From the NCBI RefSeq assembly GCF_007830615.1, contig NZ_VLLI01000002.1:186001-250000 (forward strand): a stretch of DNA of 64,000 nt, read 5' to 3'. Shown piece after piece: positions 48,489 through 58,193 of this stretch. Made by a program: the position numbers and the translations under genes. Source of the DNA: Mucilaginibacter frigoritolerans (lineage in GTDB: Bacteria; Bacteroidota; Bacteroidia; Sphingobacteriales; Sphingobacteriaceae). The notes under the pieces were generated by a model, which was not told where the DNA came from, did no database searches, and worked only from the letters and a program-made list of their open reading frames with translations. Each line of letters begins with the position of its first letter. Position 1 is the stretch's first letter.

Positions 48489-49661
48489 ATGGAAACTACA
48501 CGACGCGGATTTATTTCCAGAGCCTCGCTGTCAACCCTGGGCTTGGTGGCAGCAGCAACCAGTATTGGTGCATTGGTACCAGAAAAAGCATCAGCCAAAA
48601 CATCATCTTACGACAAAAAACCAGCGGCAGCACAGGAAGAACTGGAAGACTTTGTTTATGACATTGAAAATGGTAGCAAAGGCTACCTGAGCGAGGGAGG
48701 CTCGGCCAAAGAAGCTACTGTTGAAGAATTTCCGGTTTCGCAAAGCATTGCAGGCGTATCAATGCACCTTAAGCCCGGCGCCTTCCGTGAAATGCATTGG
48801 CATTCTATCGCTGCTGAATGGGCTTATATTTTAGATGGGGAGGTAAGAACAACCGTAATTACTCCTGGTGGAACAACCTCAACAGATGATTTTCAAAAAG
48901 GAGACATCTGGTTCTTTCCAAAAGGGCATGGCCATATGCTGCAATGTTTAGGAGATAAGCCTTGTCATTTTTTGTTGGGTTTTGATAGCGGTCATTTCTC
49001 GGAGTTTGGTACTTTTAGCGTAACCGACTGGATCAGCCATGTGCCGCCGGCTATTATGGCTAAAAATACAGGCTTGCCCGCAAGCTTTTTTTCAGGCCTG
49101 CCTAAAAAGGAGCTTTATATTGGCGTTGGAAAAATTGCCGAAAAATCAAGACCTAAAAACATAAATCAAGCCATTCCGTTCAGTACCTCTTTGCACAAAT
49201 TCAGTATGGAAAGGGATGGCATATACCAGGAATTTAAAGGCGGCTCAATAAAACTTGTTTCGTCACTTGAGTTCCCAATTCAAAACACCATAACCTCCAT
49301 GCGTATGAATATAGAACCCGGCGCTATCCGCGAGTTACACTGGCACCCTAATGCCGATGAGTGGCAGTATGTAATGCAGGGACAGGGTGAATTAAGCATT
49401 TTTGGATCGCATGGTCGTGTAAAAACAATGCCATATAAAAAAGGGATGGTTGGTTTTATTAAGCAAGGCTATGGTCACTTTATTGAAAATACAGGTACCG
49501 AAACTTTAAAACTGATCATCTTATTTAATAGCCCCGTTTACCAGGAAATATCACTAAACGACTGGTTAAATTCTAATCCGCCTCAATTGATAGCCGACCA
49601 TTTTGGCATGTCGCTGGATCAGGCTTCTTCACTCATCAATCATCAAAACGGTATCTATTAG
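48489..49661 (+). CDS. Exported oxalate-decarboxylase-like bicupin
   Basis: 390 residues from ATG 48489. The N-terminus has a twin-arginine-type signal (TTRRGFISRASLSTLGLVAAATSIGALV). Cupin 1 has HWHSIAAEWAY (His103, His105, Glu110) and GHGHML (His149), the Mn site of OxdC, plus the lid SEFGT (171-175) in which Glu172 matches the catalytic lid glutamate of decarboxylases. Cupin 2 has HWHPNADEWQY (His284, His286, Glu291) and QGYGHFIEN. Expected reaction: oxalate to formate and CO2 outside the cytoplasm. Divergent from a GntR/FCD regulator. The lid differs from SENST, so an oxidase or another substrate remains possible. Confidence 0.85.
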   Translation: METTRRGFISRASLSTLGLVAAATSIGALVPEKASAKTSSYDKKPAAAQEELEDFVYDIENGSKGYLSEGGSAKEATVEEFPVSQSIAGVSMHLKPGAFREMHWHSIAAEWAYILDGEVRTTVITPGGTTSTDDFQKGDIWFFPKGHGHMLQCLGDKPCHFLLGFDSGHFSEFGTFSVTDWISHVPPAIMAKNTGLPASFFSGLPKKELYIGVGKIAEKSRPKNINQAIPFSTSLHKFSMERDGIYQEFKGGSIKLVSSLEFPIQNTITSMRMNIEPGAIRELHWHPNADEWQYVMQGQGELSIFGSHGRVKTMPYKKGMVGFIKQGYGHFIENTGTETLKLIILFNSPVYQEISLNDWLNSNPPQLIADHFGMSLDQASSLINHQNGIY

Positions 49662-49722
49662 TTTTGTAGTAGCCAATCATAAAGAAATAAATTTTTTACT
49701 AAAACTGACCCCGTTAACCGTT

Positions 49723-49763
49723 GAAAGACTGCTCCGTAATTGGTGGCGGTCTTTCTTTTTTTA
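49723..49763 (+). terminator. Rho-independent terminator of the bicupin gene
   Basis: GAAAGAC (49723-49729) pairs with GTCTTTC (49749-49755), followed by a T-run; the 19-nt loop can fold further. Confidence 0.7.
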
Positions 49764-49807
49764 GGTTGATAAACTTTCCCTACCCTCTTTTTTGCTTGCA
49801 AAAGGGT

Positions 49808-49907
49808 GGTCCAGCGTAGCGATGTTCGGGTGAGTCCCTCTACGGGCGGCGTTAACGTAAATGCATTGGCGTTTTAACTCATCCCGACATTGCCTCGCTT
49901 GTCGACC
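49808..49907. repeat. Long imperfect hairpin in the nrdJ upstream gap
   Basis: Left arm 49808-49835 (GGTCCAGCG...GGGTGAGT) is complementary, with gaps, to 49877-49907 (ACTCATCCCG...GTCGACC), enclosing about 40 nt. The size and GC-rich arms suggest a MITE- or REP-like element. Nothing else gene-like is seen in 49662-50254 except a small palindrome ATTGTAACAAT at 50139-50149. Confidence 0.5.
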
Positions 49908-50254
49908 TTCTCTTCACCTTCGGTGGAAAGGAGGCTAGAAAAATAATAAGGGAAAGCAATTTTCTTTAGCTTACCCATATCGCTTTCCGCATTACTTAAA
50001 TTCTCCCTTAAATAAAAAGGCAATATTCCCGAAAGTTTTAAAGCTTGTCGACTTAATAATTACGGTTTTTTTAGTTTTCAACAGGGTTAATTCTTTATAA
50101 TCTAATTATTTATGCGGGGGTATACGCAAAGTGAGCCTATTGTAACAATGTTGTGGAAAACTCTGCATTGAATGCTGTTTTTGAGAACAATAAATTTGAT
50201 ATAAACCCCCTAAAGGTTTTTGATAAATTTTTTTACCGCTCTCATCTTACTACT

Positions 50255-53200
50255 ATGACTAAAACTACTACAAAAAAACCAGGAGGACTAAGTGACAAGG
50301 GGTTAGTAATTCAACGGCACTTCAGCAAAGAAAATACCAACGTATTTGATTTGTTTAAATATGATAAACGTTCGTCGGTTATCCGTAACCCATCGGGTGA
50401 TGCTGTTTTTGAAATGAACGATGTGGAGGTGCCGTCAACCTGGTCGCAGGTAGCTACAGATATTCTGGCTCAAAAATATTTCCGCAGGGCTGGGGTACCG
50501 CAGGCCGATGGATCAGAAGGTGGTGAACGGAGCATTAAACAGGTTGCCCACCGCATGGCCAACTGCTGGAAAGATTGGGGTATGCGCTATGGTTATTTCG
50601 CTTCGCCAAAAGATGCTGAAATTTTTTATGATGAAATAGTTTACACCATAACCGGACAGCTTGCTGCGCCGAACTCCCCCCAGTGGTTCAATACAGGGCT
50701 ATACAGTTCGTACAACATAACCGGCAAACCGCAGGGGCATTATTATGTTGACCCGGTTACCGAAGAGTTAAGCAAATCAACCTCAGCCTATGAGCGTCCG
50801 CAGCCACATGCTTGTTTTATCCTATCTGTTGATGATGATTTGGTGAACGAAGGTGGTATTATGGATCTGTGGGTACGCGAAGCGCGTATTTTTAAATATG
50901 GATCGGGGGTAGGCACCAACTTCTCAAAAATCAGGGGCGATAATGAAAAACTGGCCGGTGGTGGTTATTCATCGGGCTTAATGTCATTTTTGAAAATTGG
51001 CGACAGGGCGGCCGGGGCCATCAAATCAGGCGGGACCACCCGCCGTGCTGCAAAAATGGTTTGCCTGGATCTGGATCATCCCGAAATAGAAAGCTTCATC
51101 AACTGGAAGGTTGAGGAAGAGAAAAAGGTAGCAGCCTTAATTGCAGCAGGATATTCTTCCGATTATGAAGGAGAGGCATACCGCACCGTGTCAGGCCAAA
51201 ATTCAAATAATTCTGTACGTATCTCCAACAGCTTTTTTAAAGCGCTGGAAAAAGGAAAACCGTGGGATTTAACCAGCCGTGTAAGTGGCAAAGCGGTTAA
51301 GTCGGTATCGGCACAAAAACTATGGGATGATATTGCCTTTGCAGCATGGGCCTGTGCAGATCCGGGTGTACAATTTGATACCACCATTAATGAGTGGCAC
51401 ACCTGCCCCGAAGGTGGCCGCATCAATGCTTCAAACCCCTGCTCAGAGTACATGTTTTTGGATAATACAGCCTGTAACCTGGCATCCATCAACCTAGCTC
51501 ATTTCTTCGACCCTAAAACCCGCGTCTTTAACGTAAAGGGTTTTGAACATACCTGCCGCATCTGGACCATCGTACTGGAAATATCGGTACTGATGGCACA
51601 GTTCCCATCAAAAGAAGTAGCGCAGCTATCCTACGATTACCGCACCCTGGGGTTAGGTTATGCCAACCTGGGATCGGCCCTGATGGTAAACGGTATCCCT
51701 TACGACAGCAAAAAGGCCCGTGCCATTGGCGGTGCCATTACCGCCATCATGACGGGCACTGCCTACGCAACTTCAGCCGAAATGGCCCGCGAGTTGGGTA
51801 CCTTTAACCGTTTCGAAGAAAACAAACAGCATATGCTGCGCGTAATGCGCAACCATCGCTATGCAGCCTATAACTCTACCGGCAATTACGAAGGACTGGA
51901 AATTGCCCCTCCGGGAATTGACCAGGTACAATGCCCCGATTACCTGTTATCTGCAGCCTGCAATGCCTGGGATAAAGCGGTTGAAATGGGCGAAAAATAT
52001 GGCTACCGCAATGCACAAACTACCGTTATTGCCCCAACCGGAACCATAGGTTTAGTAATGGACTGTGATACCACCGGCATCGAGCCCGATTTTGCATTAG
52101 TAAAATTTAAAAAACTATCGGGTGGCGGTTACTTCAAAATTATTAACCAGGCCGTGCCCGAGGCATTGCGCAATTTAGGCTATGCCGAACACGAGGTTAC
52201 TGCCATTGTAAACTATGCCAAAGGAGCCGCTACTTTAAACGGCGCGCCACATATCAATACTCAAACCTTAAAAGCCAAGGGACTTACGGATGATGAGCTG
52301 GAGAATTTAGACAAGGGTCTTATTGCTGCTTTTGAAATCAGCTTTGCCTTTAATATTTGGAGTTTAGGCGAAGATTGTTTAAAACGATTAGGCTTTACCG
52401 CCGAGCAATACAATGCCCCAGATTTTAACGTACTGCGCGGATTGGGCTTTAGCCGCAAGCAAATTGCGGAAGCTAATGAATACATCTGCGGTACTATGAC
52501 TATTGAAGATGCCCCTTATCTTAAAAAAGAACATTACCCAATATTTGACTGTGCCAACAAATGCGGTGCAAAAGGCGAACGATACATCCATTCACATGGC
52601 CACATCAAAATGATGGCAGCGGCACAGCCCTTCCTTTCAGGTGCTATCTCCAAAACCATCAATCTGCCAAATGAAGCTAAGGTTGATGAAATAAAAGATT
52701 GCTACAAACTATCATGGACCCTGGGTTTAAAAGCTAATGCCCTTTATCGTGATGGTTGTAAACTATCACAGCCGCTATCAACCAAGTCAGACGTTAAGGA
52801 AGAAAAAGAAGAGCTTGCTGATGATAAGCTGGATACCGTTGAAGAAGTTTTGGGCAAAGCTGCCAATGTAAAGTTAAGCGATTTAACCCCCGAACAGGTA
52901 ATTGAAGCAGCGATTGCCATTATCGAAAAATCGCACGATACGAGCTTTATGCGTCAGCTATCACGCGTAGTGCAAAAGAAGAGTCTGCCCTTTAAACGCC
53001 GTGGCTATACCCAAAAAGCCAGCATTGACGGACAAACAGTATTTGTGCGTACAGGCGAATATGAGGATGGTACTTTAGGAGAGATTTTTGTGGATATGCA
53101 TAAAGAGGGTGCAACCTTCCGCTCATTGATGAACTGTTTTGCCATTGCCGTATCGGTTGGCTTACAGTATGGTGTTCCACTGGAAGAGTATGTAGAGAAA

Positions 53201-53590
53201 TTTACCTTTACCCGTTTTGAACCTGCCGGAATGGTGGTTGGCCATGCCAATATTAAAAGCGCAACCTCTATTATCGATTATATTTTCAGGATGCTAGGCT
53301 ACGAATACCAGAACCGTACCGACCTGGTTCACGTAATAACAGATCAGAATGGTGTTATCGGCAACCCGCAGATGGAGAACAGCGATGTTAATCCGGATGA
53401 AACTAATGTTTTTCAGCCTGCCAATAAACCGGTGGAAGTTGATTATAACAGCAGTAAAAAATACAGTTTTGATGTAAGTATGGGTGTACAAAGCGATGCC
53501 CCTGCCTGCAATACCTGCGGACATACCACCGTACGCTCGGGCACCTGTTACAAGTGCCTTAATTGCGGCAATTCGATGGGATGTTCGTAA
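50255..53590 (+). CDS. nrdJ: Adenosylcobalamin-dependent (class II) ribonucleotide reductase
   Basis: 1111 residues from ATG 50255 (MTKTTTKKPGG); the frame continues up to a GTG at 50153, but that stretch is not conserved in character. Core motifs: NSPQWFNTGLY, the active-site NPCSEYMFLDNTACNLASINL with Cys396, GTIGLVMDCDTTGIEPDFALVKFKKL, and a C-terminal zinc ribbon CNTCGH...CYKCLNCGNSMGC that holds the reducing cysteines. It converts ribonucleotides to deoxyribonucleotides using B12 without oxygen demand. No cobalamin riboswitch motif was found upstream. Confidence 0.93.
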   Translation: MTKTTTKKPGGLSDKGLVIQRHFSKENTNVFDLFKYDKRSSVIRNPSGDAVFEMNDVEVPSTWSQVATDILAQKYFRRAGVPQADGSEGGERSIKQVAHRMANCWKDWGMRYGYFASPKDAEIFYDEIVYTITGQLAAPNSPQWFNTGLYSSYNITGKPQGHYYVDPVTEELSKSTSAYERPQPHACFILSVDDDLVNEGGIMDLWVREARIFKYGSGVGTNFSKIRGDNEKLAGGGYSSGLMSFLKIGDRAAGAIKSGGTTRRAAKMVCLDLDHPEIESFINWKVEEEKKVAALIAAGYSSDYEGEAYRTVSGQNSNNSVRISNSFFKALEKGKPWDLTSRVSGKAVKSVSAQKLWDDIAFAAWACADPGVQFDTTINEWHTCPEGGRINASNPCSEYMFLDNTACNLASINLAHFFDPKTRVFNVKGFEHTCRIWTIVLEISVLMAQFPSKEVAQLSYDYRTLGLGYANLGSALMVNGIPYDSKKARAIGGAITAIMTGTAYATSAEMARELGTFNRFEENKQHMLRVMRNHRYAAYNSTGNYEGLEIAPPGIDQVQCPDYLLSAACNAWDKAVEMGEKYGYRNAQTTVIAPTGTIGLVMDCDTTGIEPDFALVKFKKLSGGGYFKIINQAVPEALRNLGYAEHEVTAIVNYAKGAATLNGAPHINTQTLKAKGLTDDELENLDKGLIAAFEISFAFNIWSLGEDCLKRLGFTAEQYNAPDFNVLRGLGFSRKQIAEANEYICGTMTIEDAPYLKKEHYPIFDCANKCGAKGERYIHSHGHIKMMAAAQPFLSGAISKTINLPNEAKVDEIKDCYKLSWTLGLKANALYRDGCKLSQPLSTKSDVKEEKEELADDKLDTVEEVLGKAANVKLSDLTPEQVIEAAIAIIEKSHDTSFMRQLSRVVQKKSLPFKRRGYTQKASIDGQTVFVRTGEYEDGTLGEIFVDMHKEGATFRSLMNCFAIAVSVGLQYGVPLEEYVEKFTFTRFEPAGMVVGHANIKSATSIIDYIFRMLGYEYQNRTDLVHVITDQNGVIGNPQMENSDVNPDETNVFQPANKPVEVDYNSSKKYSFDVSMGVQSDAPACNTCGHTTVRSGTCYKCLNCGNSMGCS

Positions 53591-53742
53591 GTAAATTACG
53601 AGAGATCAGTGCTGAAGGATAAATATAAACAAAGCCAAAACGGTAATTGGTGATAAGTGAAAGCGGCGGTGAAAACAACCAATAACCCAATGACTTAATC
53701 AAACAAGGCGTTTTGTGTTCAGTTTTATAGTTTATGTAAGTT

Positions 53743-53772
53743 AGCTCCGGAGTAGTGCCCGGGGCTTTTTTG
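53743..53772 (+). terminator. Rho-independent terminator behind nrdJ
   Basis: AGCTCCGG (53743-53750) and CCGGGGCT (53759-53766) with T-run. The other parts of the gap 53591-53899 hold no gene. Confidence 0.8.
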
Positions 53773-53859
53773 TTTAAAGGGATTGATTTTCATTTATTTA
53801 TAGCTTTAAATTAGATTAACATAAGATCATCTGTCTTAATGTTTATAGGACGATAATAT

Positions 53860-53888
53860 AACCATGATGCTTAAAAAGCATCATGGTT
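53860..53888. terminator. Perfect 13-bp inverted repeat at the end of prfH
   Basis: AACCATGATGCTT (53860-53872) and AAGCATCATGGTT (53876-53888), 3-nt loop, 12 bp after the prfH stop on the minus strand. Likely the terminator of rtcB2-prfH. Confidence 0.75.
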
Positions 53889-53899
53889 ATTCATTTTTA

Positions 53900-54514
53900 T
53901 TACAGGTTATCACGTATTATTTTAACTGGATTGCCGCGCTGCAAAGCATGATGCTCCAGCCAGCGGCTTTGCTGCTCATCCATTAATTGTTCCATCTGCC
54001 AGGCCATTACTTTGGCTTGTAGTCGCTCAACACAAAGCTTTTTATTTTCCAACTGCGACCGGCTGTCCATTGCAAATACCTGCAAACCGGAAGGCTGGTG
54101 TATGCCCCGCACGGCAGTTTCCACTTTATTTACGTTTTGCCCTCCGGGACCTGAAGCACGGGTAGTTTCAAATTTTACATCTTTCAAATCCCATTTCGGT
54201 AATTCTTTGATATCGAAAATGCTTACACCCACAAACCAGTTTTTGCGCTTATGATTTCTACGATACAGACTTTGCGCTATCCATTGAATAGTTCCACTCC
54301 ATTCCACAATAAATGATTCCAAATCGCCACCTGCTGCGGTTAATGTACCTGAAAGTAGCGTGCCTTCTATTTCTCCTTTTTTATTATCAAGTATTTCAGT
54401 TTCGATATGCTTTTGTTTTGCCTGTTCCAGTATCAGTTGCAGTACAAGAGCAACAGCCCGGCAACATTCTGCCGGGCCTTTGCCTGCTGTAATTTGTATA
54501 ATTACTTTTTTCAT
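53900..54514 (-). CDS. prfH: Peptide chain release factor homologue PrfH
   Basis: 204 residues. The RF-1 catalytic domain has TTRASGPGGQNVNKVETAVRGIH with GGQ at 124-126; the stop-codon recognition domain of RF1/RF2 is missing and is replaced by a short N-terminal alpha/beta part (MKKVIIQITAGKGPAECCRAV). This is the PrfH type, which with RtcB2 rescues ribosomes whose decoding-centre 16S rRNA has been cut, by releasing the peptide so that the RNA ligase can repair it. The gene is 4 bp after rtcB2, as in known operons. Confidence 0.92.
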   Translation of the reverse strand: MKKVIIQITAGKGPAECCRAVALVLQLILEQAKQKHIETEILDNKKGEIEGTLLSGTLTAAGGDLESFIVEWSGTIQWIAQSLYRRNHKRKNWFVGVSIFDIKELPKWDLKDVKFETTRASGPGGQNVNKVETAVRGIHQPSGLQVFAMDSRSQLENKKLCVERLQAKVMAWQMEQLMDEQQSRWLEHHALQRGNPVKIIRDNL

Positions 54515-54518
54515 GGTG

Positions 54519-55919
54519 TTAATCTTTATTCATGCGTACAATACGCGGTATAAATTTTCCCTGAATATCAACCAGGCTGGTTTGCGCTTCAATCACCTTT
54601 TCAATGTCTTTATAAGCCATCGGGTTTTCTTCTACGCTGCCGCCAATAAGCGTTACTCCGGCGTTTGATAATAACTTTTTCATTCCTGAAACAGTCATGC
54701 TGTCTTTTGCCTTTTGTCGGCTCATGGCCCTGCCCGCCCCATGCGATGCTGAATACAAAGCCTGATCAATTCCTTTGCCCTTTACCAAATAGGCCGATGT
54801 GGTCATACTGCCTGGTATAATCCCCAACTCGCCTTCATGTGCCGGGGTAGCACCTTTGCGGTGAATGATAACCTGTTTACCATCGGCCAGGGTATCCTTC
54901 CAGGCAAAATTGTGATGGTTCTCTATCAGGCAAAGCGGTTTTATACCCAATGCTTTTAGCAAATTGGCATGGATCCGTTCATGACATGCACGGGCATAAT
55001 CTCCTGCCAAGGTCATGGTTAGCCAGTACTCTTGTCCGGCTTCGCTGTCCATATCCAGCCAGGCTAATTGTTGTGCCTCGCGCGGAAGTCTACAGGTATT
55101 CATAGCCAATTGGGTGTAATGCTTGGCTATCGCCGATCCTAATCCCCTGCTGCCCGAGTGTGATAATAAGGCTGCATACTTTTTACCGGGTAAGCCCAAT
55201 GTGTTGTTATCAGCAAGCGCTATCTCCCCAAATTCAACAAAGTGATTACCATTGCCAGAAGTACCCAACTGCCTGGCAGCCTTTCCGCGCAATGGTTTCA
55301 GAAAAGGAATTTGGGTAAACACATCACTGTCCAGTATCTCGTGTTCCTGTCGTGTGTCCAGTCCGCCTTCCATACCAAAATGGGTGTTGCTTTTTAAGGC
55401 CTGTTTAATTTGATAATTGTAACGGCTGATAAACGTATCGCTTTCATCAATAATGGTTAGTGCCATACGGCAGCCGATGTCCATGCCCACAGCATAGGGT
55501 ATTACCGCATTGTTTGCTGCAAGCACCCCTCCAATAGGCAGACCAAAGCCCATGTGTGCATCGGGCATTAAAGCACCCTGTATACTTATGGGCAGGCGCA
55601 TGGCCAGTTCCATTTGTTTTTTGGCGGATGCCTCAATATCCTTACCGCCATAAATTTTATATGGTGCAGACTGCTCCATTATTTCAAAGGCTTTAAAAGC
55701 CGGTTCGTTTACTTTACCTATAACGCGCTCCGCTATTCTACCCTCAACTTCATGATGCAGATATTGCTCTGGTTTATCTTTTATTGCCGTTAGCAGGGTT
55801 ATAATCTGCTCGTTACTGTGGTGTTTATAGTGTTTTGCAGCTATTCCCAATGTAAAGCTGATGAGCTGATTATTGGTATAGCCGATCTTTGTCAGATCTT
55901 TTGTTTTTAAATTGCCCAT
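54519..55919 (-). CDS. rtcB2: RNA ligase RtcB2 (PrfH-linked RtcB)
   Basis: 466 residues. Manganese/GTP ligase motifs: MPDAHMGFGLPIGG (Asp120, His122), GMDIGCRM (Asp147, Cys150), SGNGNHFVEFG, HSGSRGLG and the guanylylated histidine in YSASHGAGRAMSR. RtcB joins 2',3'-cyclic phosphate ends to 5'-OH ends. Pairing with prfH marks the RtcB2 branch devoted to repair of 16S rRNA cut by ribotoxins. It heads the two-gene operon. Confidence 0.92.
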   Translation of the reverse strand: MGNLKTKDLTKIGYTNNQLISFTLGIAAKHYKHHSNEQIITLLTAIKDKPEQYLHHEVEGRIAERVIGKVNEPAFKAFEIMEQSAPYKIYGGKDIEASAKKQMELAMRLPISIQGALMPDAHMGFGLPIGGVLAANNAVIPYAVGMDIGCRMALTIIDESDTFISRYNYQIKQALKSNTHFGMEGGLDTRQEHEILDSDVFTQIPFLKPLRGKAARQLGTSGNGNHFVEFGEIALADNNTLGLPGKKYAALLSHSGSRGLGSAIAKHYTQLAMNTCRLPREAQQLAWLDMDSEAGQEYWLTMTLAGDYARACHERIHANLLKALGIKPLCLIENHHNFAWKDTLADGKQVIIHRKGATPAHEGELGIIPGSMTTSAYLVKGKGIDQALYSASHGAGRAMSRQKAKDSMTVSGMKKLLSNAGVTLIGGSVEENPMAYKDIEKVIEAQTSLVDIQGKFIPRIVRMNKD

Positions 55920-56455
55920 GTGGGTTTATATTTTTTATACCCGTTGCCGTTAAGCATACCAGGTGTGTTTTTAAATTTGTTAAGGCGCTGATGATAATTC
56001 CAATCATCAACAAAAAATTATTTGTCCGAATGGCCGTTTCAAAACGGCAAAGGCATAGCGATTCCATAAGCTAGTGATGATTAAAATTTAACAATTGATT
56101 TTAAATCGATAATTTTTCATCCGCAGCTTGGCGGATATACCCTTTGCATTGCCCAAAACGGCATAAAAATCGACAGACCGGAATAGCTAATAGTATTGAA
56201 TACCAAATGGCACCCAATTAATTATTTCCAAGAAAATTGAATAGCAATTTTGCCTGCCTTTTTAGGCAATGAGCGAAGGGGGCGATATGTGGATGAGCGT
56301 TGTCATGGTTCCGTGATATTTAAAAGGTTAACAAATCAGGAATTGAGGCAAAGATAACAGAAATATCTGATTTTAGCTGGCACCTAAACTACTCCTTTAT
56401 AATTCGTTAGTCTAACCAGCATGAAATTGTTATTTTTGCCGTTCCAAATAATATC
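55920..56455. other. Intergenic region between rtcB2 and glnS
   Basis: No convincing gene. It holds short inverted repeats: TGATGAT-N7-ATCATCA near 55989-56009, GCCGTTT-CA-AAACGGC at 56033-56048 and TTGCCT-N8-AGGCAA near 56250-56269. The glnS promoter is at its right end. The rest looks like ordinary AT-rich spacer. Confidence 0.5.
56431..56438 (+). promoter_or_regulatory. -7 box of glnS
   Basis: TATTTTTG matches TAnnTTTG, 17 nt before the ATG; the -33 region is weak. Confidence 0.55.
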
Positions 56456-58114
56456 ATGAGCGAAGAAAGAGCATTAAATTTTATAGAAGAAATAGTTGAA
56501 GAAGATTTAGTCGCCGGTAAAAATGGCAAGCGGGTACTTACCCGTTTTCCGCCTGAGCCCAATGGCTATCTGCATATCGGCCACGCCAAATCCATCTGCT
56601 TAAATTTTGGATTGGCTTTACGCTATGGCGGCCAAACCAATCTCCGCTTTGATGATACCAACCCCACTAAGGAAGATGTAGAATATGTTGACAGCATTAA
56701 GGAAGATGTAAAATGGCTGGGCTTTAACTGGGCCAACGAACTTTATGCATCCGACTATTTTGATAAGCTGTATGATTTTGCTGTAGCCCTGATCAAAAAA
56801 GGCCTGGCTTATGTTGATGATAGCTCTGCCGAAGAGATTGCCTCACAAAAAGGAACACCAACTGAACCGGGTACGCCTAATAAGTACCGCAGCCGTTCGG
56901 TTGAAGAAAATTTACAGCTGTTTGCTGATATGAAAGCCGGTAAATACCCGGATGGCGCCAAGGTGCTGCGCGCCAAACTGGATTTGGCTGCACCTAATAT
57001 GCACCTGCGCGATCCGTTGATGTATCGTATTAAACATACACATCACCACCGTACCGGCGATAAATGGTGTATTTACCCAATGTATGATTTCGCTCACGGG
57101 CAGTCTGACGCTATTGAGGAAATTACCCATTCTATTTGTACGCTGGAGTTTATTCCGCACCGCGATTTATACAATTGGTTTATTGAACAACTGGACATAT
57201 TCCCATCCAAGCAGTATGAATTTGCCCGCTTAAATCTTAACTATACCGTAATGAGCAAGCGCAAGCTGCTGCAATTGGTAGAGGATAAGCATGTTGACGG
57301 CTGGGATGATCCGCGTATGCCAACCATTAGCGGTTTGCGCCGCAGGGGTTATACACCTGCTTCCATACGCGAGTTTTGCGAGCGCATTGGCGTTGCCAAG
57401 CGTGAGAATATGATTGATGTGAGTCTGCTGGAGTTCTGTATCCGCGAGGATCTGAACAAAACGGCATGGCGCCGCATGGCGGTGTTGGATCCTATCAAAA
57501 TGGTCATCACCAATTATCCGGAAGGGCAAACTGAAACTATGTTCAGCGAAAACAACCCCGAAGTTGAAGGTGGGGAAGGCGGCAGGGATATTCCGTTTAG
57601 CCGTGAACTTTGGATTGAGCGCGAAGATTTTATGGAAGAACCTCCAAAGAAATTTTTCCGCCTGGGTGTTGGCTTAATGGCAAGGCTAAAAAGCGCCTAT
57701 ATTGTTAAGTGCGATAGTTTTGTGAAAGATGCTGATGGCAATGTAACCGAAATACACTGTACCTATATTCCGGAATCAAAATCGGGCAATGATACCAGCG
57801 GTATCAATGTAAAAGGCACCATCCATTGGGTGAGTGTTCCTCATGCTCATACTGCCGAAGTAAGGATGTATGATCGTTTATTCCAGGTGGAAGATCCGTC
57901 AAATGAAGATGGCGACTTTAAAGAATATTTAAACCCAACCAGTTTACACATTTTGCCAAACGCTTACATTGAGGCTGATCTGGCAAGTGCCGTACCGGGC
58001 AAGGGTTATCAGTTTATCCGCAAGGGCTATTTTACTCTTGATAAAAATTCTAACGCAGGCAAGCTGGTGTTTAACCGCACGGTGACGCTGAAAGACGGAT
58101 GGGTGAAAAAATAA
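56456..58114 (+). CDS. glnS: Glutamine--tRNA ligase
   Basis: 552 residues, the normal size of bacterial GlnRS. Class I signatures: [15 protein letters not shown] with HIGH at 40-43, and VMSKRKL at 265-271 as KMSKS. The region [30 protein letters not shown] is typical of GlnRS as opposed to GluRS, and the C-terminal anticodon-binding barrels follow. It charges tRNA-Gln directly in the cytosol. A single gene with its own promoter and downstream inverted repeat. Confidence 0.95.
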   Translation: MSEERALNFIEEIVEEDLVAGKNGKRVLTRFPPEPNGYLHIGHAKSICLNFGLALRYGGQTNLRFDDTNPTKEDVEYVDSIKEDVKWLGFNWANELYASDYFDKLYDFAVALIKKGLAYVDDSSAEEIASQKGTPTEPGTPNKYRSRSVEENLQLFADMKAGKYPDGAKVLRAKLDLAAPNMHLRDPLMYRIKHTHHHRTGDKWCIYPMYDFAHGQSDAIEEITHSICTLEFIPHRDLYNWFIEQLDIFPSKQYEFARLNLNYTVMSKRKLLQLVEDKHVDGWDDPRMPTISGLRRRGYTPASIREFCERIGVAKRENMIDVSLLEFCIREDLNKTAWRRMAVLDPIKMVITNYPEGQTETMFSENNPEVEGGEGGRDIPFSRELWIEREDFMEEPPKKFFRLGVGLMARLKSAYIVKCDSFVKDADGNVTEIHCTYIPESKSGNDTSGINVKGTIHWVSVPHAHTAEVRMYDRLFQVEDPSNEDGDFKEYLNPTSLHILPNAYIEADLASAVPGKGYQFIRKGYFTLDKNSNAGKLVFNRTVTLKDGWVKK

Positions 58115-58124
58115 GTTAGCAGTA

Positions 58125-58165
58125 TTAAGTTGGCAGTTAGCAAACAAAACTAACTACCAACTTAA
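58125..58165. terminator. Long inverted repeat between glnS and the amidase gene
   Basis: TTAAGTTGGCAGTTAG (58125-58140) and CTAACTACCAACTTAA (58150-58165), one mismatch, 9-nt loop, between convergent genes; a likely bidirectional terminator. Confidence 0.7.
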
Positions 58166-58193
58166 CAATCTTTACTGCTCACTGCAAACTGTT

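Noticed and set aside
49908-50254. Cobalamin riboswitch upstream of nrdJ
   Set aside because: The conserved B12-box (GCCACTG) and receptor core were looked for and not found.
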